A stretch of 64,000 bases of DNA from Harmothoe impar (Eukaryota; Annelida; Polychaeta; Phyllodocida; Polynoidae): positions 68,874,609 through 68,938,608 of the forward strand of contig OX381709.1 in the NCBI GenBank assembly GCA_947462335.1. The letters run 5' to 3'. The position numbers and the translations under genes are program-made. This document shows, in pieces, positions 58,020-64,000 of the stretch (positions are counted from its first letter, which is position 1; the number at the start of each line of letters is the position of its first letter). The notes beneath the pieces were generated by a model. That model did not search any database. It was not told where the DNA came from and was given only the letters and a program-made list of their open reading frames with translations.

Positions 58020-58472
58020 CAGATATACTCTAAAAGAAAGCACATACAAAAAGCAGGCAAGCATCACAAGTGATCACGGTGAGTATAGTGACTGTTATGG
58101 CAAAAAGGTAATCACGGACTATAAATAGTTGGAGGGAACAACAACAACAACAACAACAACAACAACTATACAATCAATAACAGCAGCCATAAGGCAAAGG
58201 ATTATTGATGCACCTTTTAGGCACTGGTTGACCCTTCTGCCCAGACGCCCATCTGTGAGGGATGTGTCCCTGCACGGCATGTGAAGGTCACATGGGTAGT
58301 TGAGCCCAGGTGGTAATTGGCAGAATGATGGACATGGTGTGGCCCTTCCCCAGACCAGATAGACAACTTATGAATACAGCATAGTTATTGGTTATATTAG
58401 GCCAAATAGAAAATGTGGCTCTGCACCACACTTGGCGCATCTGAGATCATTATTCTAAAGCAAATAAAGACA

Positions 58473-58806
58473 TGGCTGTGTCTCACGACCTTAGGTCAAT
58501 GTTTTCGTCTCTGACCGGGTGCCAGCGCTGACCGGGTGCCAGCTCTGACTGGGTGCCAGCTCTGACCGGCCTAAGTAAAAACAGGTTATTTAGGGCAGAT
58601 GATGATAAAAATGGGCAACTAATTACTAGTTTAAAGAGTTATAACATCCATTAACCTATTCAGCCAAATTCTATCATAATCTGCCCTAAATGACCCGTTT
58701 TTATTCAGGCTGGTCAGAGCTGGCGCCTGGTCAGAGCTGGCACCCGGTCAGAGCTAGCACCCGGTCAGAGAAGAAAACATTGGCCCAAGGTCGTGAGACA
58801 CAGCCA
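58473..58806. mobile_element. Foldback MITE, duplicated copy 2
   Basis: Copy of 57686-58019 produced by the tandem duplication rather than by independent insertion, since flanks and CA duplication are the same. Confidence 0.85.
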
Positions 58807-58836
58807 CAGATATACTCTAAAAGAAAGCACATACAA

Positions 58837-59303
58837 AATTGTCTCATCCTAGCAAACACAGTGATTAGTAGTGATTATTCAGTTAGTACTGCAATACAAT
58901 TTATGGTAAGAGGATTATTTGATCTGAACGTGTACGTATATTTTGTTGACTTTGAGCAAATAAATTGATAAAATTGAAATTGAAAATGAATTGAATTGAG
59001 CTGTTCATCCAGAATTGTTGAATTGTGATCTTAGTCCATGAGCTACTGGCACCCCTCGTGCACCCCCCCCCACAACTCACCCCCATAGCATTTTTTTTGG
59101 TCCTTAGGGTCCCTAGAACAAGATTCAAGATGTTAACATGGAATATCTTGGGATGCACTACCGGTTTTGGCTCGTTATCCATGTGCGGGTTCATACCACT
59201 TTTGGGTCTGTTTTTACATCAGAGAATTTTGGAGGTATGTTCAGTCTTTGAACTGTAATAACACCTTCCCATCAGAAGATATCTAAGGTAAGGGGCTCAT
59301 CTT
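58837..59303. other. No gene seen
   Basis: No coding segment or element ends recognised. The left arm of the long inverted repeat may extend leftward into this stretch, but its partner would lie beyond the window. Confidence 0.4.
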
Positions 59304-59945
59304 AAAGATAACATAATTTCCTATTGATTGATGGCTGTTAGGTGCATCAGAATTGAAAATTGGCTGTGGCAGAGGCACAGAAACATCGGAGTTTGAACTC
59401 GCAAATTGCAAGTTTTCACTAAGAAAATGTCAGTGGACCCTACAAACATAGATATAACAGCCCCTTATCCCACATTTGGCCACCCAATCTCATATGATAT
59501 CAGTAGAATAGTTCCTTCTGATCAATTTGAGCCATGAAACAGCCTTTTGTGATGACTACAAGTAGATCTATTGGCTTAGGACCATGGACGCTATGTTGAA
59601 CGAACTGTGCTTCATTTTATGGTATTTTGGACTCCACTTAGTGTAAATGTATATTTCATCATACAAGGCCATTTTCAATGGGGTTAAATCTAAACATAAA
59701 AAGATGGTCATTAAGAACTTTGCTGTTGCTATTTGATGGGAATGTGTGCAGAGGCTTCAAATGGTCAAAATCCAAGATGGCGGCTGATTAATTAGAATTT
59801 GGCTTTTCAAGGTATCAATAATGAGTCTAGAGCAATTCTGATGACACCTACCTATGGTAATTCCACCCCAAGGGATACTATGGAGCAACCAGTTTTATCC
59901 TAGAAACAGTGGCTGCCTAGCAACAGTAGATTTGCATAGCAACCA
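59304..59945 (+). repeat. Left arm of a long inverted repeat
   Basis: Inverted complement of 63375-64000, at roughly 95 percent identity by eye across more than 600 bp. Shared landmarks are CCAAGATGGCGGCTGATTAA (here) and its complement near 63520, and ATCCCTTGGGGTG. Either the TIRs of a large DNA element or two inverted copies of one repeat. Confidence 0.85.
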
Positions 59946-61958
59946 ATCCAAAAAGCATAATTGTAGACAGCTATTACCCTTCTGCCTCCGCCCAATAGTT
60001 ACCAACTCCAGACATGATTGCACTGACTGTGTGGTGGCCTGACTGGACTCAAAGACTCCCATGACTACCATCCCTCTATCTTAGCCCTCTGCTGGCAGGG
60101 ACCAACATATCCAAACTCCACAACACCACTCACCATTGCTCGCCATTGGCTGCGGGGATCATGTGTACCTTTTAATCTGACCTCACTACGGCCACACCAC
60201 CACCAGGGCAATATAGGCACCATTGACTTTGCACCACTCATACTCCTTCCACACTACTCTTTTTCCCCAGATCCTAACTTTCACCATGACCTTGAACCTG
60301 GATTTTGCTGGGTTTGGTCAATTCCTGCGGGTAGCAGGTGCTGGCAACTCCTTGAAATTACCATGCAAGTGACTTTTGAATCCATCCTTTTTCATCCTGG
60401 CCTCAGCTGTGAAAACTTGAACTATATTTGTATGTGTATTATCTACTTACATTCCAGAAAGCTATAACATGGCTGGGGGAACATAGCTAAGTCAACTGTA
60501 TAGAGGGAGGTGTATTCAATGCATGGGGGAGTGTGTAGTGAGCCATGAAGAGAAATGACCCCAGCTTCATAAACCTTCCCAGGGTTATTTCCTGGCCTTA
60601 TCTTAAACCTGTATAGGTTCAAATCAGTGAACAGAAATCAGAATTCTGGTTCCAGTCTCAGTTCCTGTTCGGTTTTTCCGAGCTAACCACAGGGACTGCC
60701 ACCTAGTAAAAACCCAAGTTCAATGTTATAGTAATGTTTCCAAGTGCCATTTGTACCAGAATGGCACGTGGGATTTGTCTACTTTTACACCTGCAGACGA
60801 CTTTCCAAGAGGGGGCTACTGACAGGTTTGATGCTAAGGCTAATTAGACTCAAAGAACAAGAAATAGCCCCTCACAGAATGGTGGTTATGTGCTTTGGGC
60901 TGCCCAAGAGGCATGTCTATAAATTGTATGTGCAGCCACCTCCTGTTTAAAGCCCCAGGGCTGAGTACCTGTCCCGGCTCCACTCCGACTGCTGCTGGAG
61001 GGTTACCGAGATCTGCGCCTTTAAACTCGTGAGGTTTTGCCCTTAATCAACCTGACTGCAGCCTTGGCTAGTAACTCAACAGAGCTGCATTGATGCATCA
61101 TTCCGACCCTGTGAGAATGTATCAAACCTTGCAGCCCAGGTGAGTTGCATTCATGTACCATAATGATAAAGGGCATAATGCATTAATGCACTATGCACTA
61201 GGTGTGCCAGCCAGACTACAGAAGATGGTGCCTACAGAGAGGAAGCCCAGTTCCTTGGCCTCTCTCTGAATTCAGACAGCAGGCTATCCTTGCTTACCAC
61301 CACTTTAAGGGCACCAGCAATTATAATGGGTAGAGCAATGTGATGAGGTGGTACTCGTGTGGTGCTCGAAGCCAGTGGTGGTGGTGGGTGTGGCAGGTCT
61401 GCTGACCACTATATACAGGGCACCATCCATGTGCCAGGGTGCAGTGGTGGCAGCTGGCAAAGAAATGCATAATGACAATGCTCCTATATGCATACCTCTG
61501 GCCATACCAATCCTCTCCCAACCAACTGTAATCATGCACACCTTACCTGGCACAGCCTTTTATGACTGCTCTACACTTTCTGGTCAGTACTCCTCCCACC
61601 CTCTGTCCCCTTCTCAGCCAGATAGTCCTGTGCCATTCTTGTGGAGTAGGTGGTGCTGATCACAGTAAGAAGAAGTTACTCTATGAGTCCTCAGCCAACT
61701 CATCATCCCCCACCCTGGTCAAAGTTAGAAGTACATGCAGGTCTCAGTGTATACTTGCTGTATAAAATATCCTTACAGAAGCAAGGCTTACAGGTGATAC
61801 CTGTAGATGGCCTTGGCCTTAATCTGTAACTGTTGTAACCTAGTGATGCATTTATAAATTATACAGTCTTGGCTGCCTACCTGTATGCTATGCTCAACTT
61901 GGGCCATCCTCTCAAGCTTGGAGAGACAATTCATTCCCAGGCTTAATGATTCATCCAT
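59946..61958. other. No gene called
   Basis: Central part of the inverted-repeat interval. One plus-strand stretch (60267-60330) lies between a good acceptor (CTCTTTTTCCCCAG) and a possible donor, but no partner exon was found. Remaining ORFs are short. Confidence 0.35.
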
Positions 61959-62004
61959 GGAATATCTCAACCACCTGTATATATACAGGTGGTTGAGATA
62001 TTCC
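61959..62004. repeat. Perfect 46-bp palindrome
   Basis: 23-base arms GGAATATCTCAACCACCTGT-ATA and exact complement, with no spacer. It can form a cruciform and directly abuts a second perfect palindrome. Confidence 0.95.
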
Positions 62005-62028
62005 AACTTTCATATATATATGAAAGTT
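62005..62028. repeat. Perfect 24-bp palindrome
   Basis: AACTTTCATATA followed by its exact complement, starting at the base after the 46-bp palindrome. Confidence 0.95.
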
Positions 62029-62194
62029 AGTTCCCCTGCCTGCACCACTGGGAAGATTCTGAATAATGGCTTGTCAAGGAAGGTCCAGGCCTAAAAGGCC
62101 ACATTGCAGTGTATAGGTTTGGTCAAGCCTTGATTCATTAATAATGACACCTGCTATTCTGATATATAACAGCCTGACGGTGGGTACTCACCCT

Positions 62195-62490
62195 AAAACC
62201 TTGTGTATAAGCCTAACTTGTGAATGCTGGCGGGTATAGCAGTGGACTGTATTGTCTTAAAGCTAAGGTGCAATATATCAGGCATTGCTAATGCCCACTC
62301 ACTTAACAGGCTCTTACCTCCCACCCCTACCCTGTAGCTCCTGGGTATGGTAAAGGTCCTTTTATGTTGCCCTTTACAATCATAATTTGGGAAAACTCAT
62401 GTTTAAACGGTCCCCCCCTCCCATCCCTTGCGACTTTGGCCAGATCCTATAAGCCGCACTGGCAATCTGACTCACATACTAGCCACAGCT
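62195..62490. repeat. Dispersed repeat, copy 2
   Basis: Resembles 53013-53190 with several indels. No coding potential. A third copy was not found in the window. Confidence 0.5.
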
Positions 62491-62716
62491 TCTAGGCGAG
62501 GTTTTACGGTAGCAATACTGGTACACCGACCTGGGTTTCAATTCAAACTGATACCCAGATTGTGTAGCTTCAAGATGGTTGGACATCTACCCCATGGCCC
62601 TCAAAGGAAGCTGCATAGAAACCATTATTTTCTATCCTATTAGTGTAGCACCAAGGTAGTCTAGAACTGTCTGTTATTTGGTCTTATGGCAAAACATTTG
62701 CATTAGTTACTAGTGT

Positions 62717-62942
62717 AGGGGCTCGGATTCCCCGTTCCCTGGTGGTAACCCCGCAAGGGGGTATCACTCGGGTAATCCACTCCCCTCTGTGCCATACCGA
62801 TCCAGTAACGTGAGACACGGTCTATCTGATAGAACAGGGGATGTAGCTCAGTGGTAGAGCGGTCGCTTGGCAAGCGGAGGGCCCCGGGTTCGACTCCTGG
62901 TGTCTCCAAAAACATTGTTTTCGGAGAAACCGTGTCCCTCAC
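62717..62942. mobile_element. SINE-like element with a tRNA-Ala-like core
   Basis: Flanked by ACTAGTGT at 62709-62716 and 62943-62950, an apparent 8-bp target duplication. The core is the tRNA-like sequence at 62837-62907. Sequences on either side of the core are inverted relative to each other (GTGAGACACGGT and ACCGTGTCCCTCAC), which is unusual for a SINE. No poly(A) or simple-repeat tail is obvious. Confidence 0.5.
62837..62907 (+). tRNA. tRNA-Ala-like sequence, anticodon GGC
   Basis: A near-complete cloverleaf: acceptor GGGGATG with TGTCTCC (three G-T pairs), D arm GCTC/GAGC, anticodon arm GTCGC-TTGGCAA-GCGGA with one mismatch, T arm CCGGG-TTCGACT-CCTGG, and A and B boxes. It resembles tRNA-Ala. 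A GGC anticodon is unusual in eukaryotes, which normally use AGC, so a tRNA-derived repeat or pseudogene is more likely than a working gene. Confidence 0.5.
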
Positions 62943-62984
62943 ACTAGTGTCAATACTCAGGGCTATACCTCCACTAAACTAAAT

Positions 62985-63374
62985 GATATCATTGGTTGCT
63001 ATAAAAATCTGCTGTTGCTATGCAGCCACTTGTTCTGACTGGTATGAGCTGCATTTTGAGCAGCTCATAGTATGATATATACAGTTGGTATATGCAAGTT
63101 AACTCATATAGACGTAGATGCTGATGGCATATTGCTGATAATGTTGTGCAGGCATGTATATTGCCTTGGTTGCTATGAAAACCACCAGTTGTTATATAAA
63201 CACCAGTTGCTAGGCAACCACTTGTGTCAATGGATGTATTGTGTGTGCTCTATGTCAGTCATGGTATGATATAAGTTTGTATATGCAGGCCATTCAACTG
63301 TACTCAGATTTTGATGAAATACTTTGGCAATGATTGTCTACGAGGATGCTATTTAGATTGGGTACTATGCAAAT
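62985..63374. repeat. Degenerate 185-200 bp tandem repeats
   Basis: Two to three units share GTTGCTA(G/T)GCA.CCACTTGT, TGATATA.AGTTGGTATATGCA and CTC.TATAGACGTAGATG-type words. They sit directly inside the right arm of the long inverted repeat and could be subterminal repeats of the same element. Confidence 0.5.
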
Positions 63375-64000
63375 CTACTGTTGCTAGGCAACCACTAGTT
63401 CTAGGATAAAACAAGTTGGTGCATTGTATCCCTTGGGGTGAATTTACCAGGGGTAGGTGTCATCAGAATTGTTCTAGACTCATTATTGATACCTTTCAAA
63501 GAAAAATTCTAATTAATCACCCGCCATCTTGGATTTTGACCATTTGAAGCCTCTGCGCACATTCATATCAAATAGCAACAGCAAAGTTCTTAATGACCAT
63601 CTTTTTATGTTTAGATTTAACCCTATTGAAAATGCCCTAGTATGATGAGATATACATTTACACTAAGTGGAGTCCAAAATACCATAAAATGAAGCATGGT
63701 TCGTTCAATGTAGCGTCCATGTTTCTAAGCCAATAGATCTACTTGTAGTCATCACAAAAGGCTGTTCTATGGCTCAAATTGATCAGAAGGAACTATTCTA
63801 CTGATATCATATGAGATTTGGTGGCCAAATGTGGGATAAGGGGCTGTTATATCTATGTTTGTAGGGTCCACTGACATTTTCTTAGTGAAAACTTGCAATT
63901 TGCGAGTTCAAACTCCGATGTTTCTGTGCCTCTGCCACAGCCAATTTTCAATTCTGATGCACCTAACAGCCATCAATCAATAGGAAATTATGTTATCTTT
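63375..64000 (-). repeat. Right arm of a long inverted repeat, cut by the window edge
   Basis: Inverted complement of 59304-59945 up to the last base of the window, so the arm continues outside. The outer end and any target duplication cannot be seen. Confidence 0.85.

Larger units (their letters stand above)
57267..58836. repeat. Recent tandem duplication of a 785-bp unit
   Basis: 57267-58050 and 58051-58836 are nearly identical; differences are a few bases (for example the number of AAC repeats near 57356 and 58140, and single substitutions). Each unit contains one full foldback MITE. The near-identity implies a recent event; an assembly duplication cannot be excluded. Confidence 0.9.

Noticed and set aside
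60267..60330. Possible plus-strand exon after CTCTTTTTCCCCAG
   Set aside because: Good acceptor but a single isolated segment without partner exons or recognisable protein.

Overview
This is a gene-poor, repeat-dense stretch of an animal nuclear genome. Spliced host exons, tRNA-derived repeats and a Polinton-like, a DIRS-like, a Ty3/gypsy and a piggyBac element side by side point to a metazoan. The mixture fits a marine invertebrate (mollusc, echinoderm, cephalochordate or similar), but nothing I can read fixes the clade. There is no rRNA, operon, CRISPR array or complete host gene.

Layout: 0.1-32 kb is an old array of diverged, roughly 5-kb tandem units (copies A-D). Copy A holds one intact exon-like segment (3798-3940); its paralogue in copy B is decayed (9562-9705). 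Copy C is split by a DIRS/Ngaro-like retrotransposon with split direct repeats (12675-18204, minus strand). Copy D is split by an 11.5-kb Ty3/gypsy element with LTRs that read as identical (19867-31352, minus strand). That element encodes an unusually long Gag, a separate zinc-knuckle frame joined to pol by a textbook -1 slippery site, and a third 935-residue ORF with zinc fingers and a coiled coil that I do not recognise.

34.7-38.3 kb is a PIF/Harbinger-type MITE carrying a broken piggyBac element. 38470-48053 is a 9.6-kb Polinton/Maverick-like element with 0.8-kb terminal inverted repeats and a 6-bp target duplication. It lacks every recognisable Polinton gene, has one unknown 167-codon ORF, and its TIRs are built from repeated CCAAT, GGCGGGAAA-TTCAAA, CACGTG and CCGGAAGT modules that resemble an animal cell-cycle promoter.

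48-64 kb contains a 43-bp minisatellite, a candidate four-exon host gene on the minus strand (54119-50686) in consistent splice phase, a 2-kb element ending CCCAG...CTGGG, a recent tandem duplication carrying foldback MITEs, twin perfect palindromes, a tRNA-Ala-like SINE, and a long inverted repeat that runs off the right edge.

Several mobile families recur within the window (foldback MITEs at four sites, CCCAG-ended elements at three). Paralogous copies supply empty sites that confirm two insertions. The best leads for something undescribed are the gypsy third ORF with its frameshift arrangement, and the Polinton-like element with a cell-cycle-type regulatory array in its TIRs.
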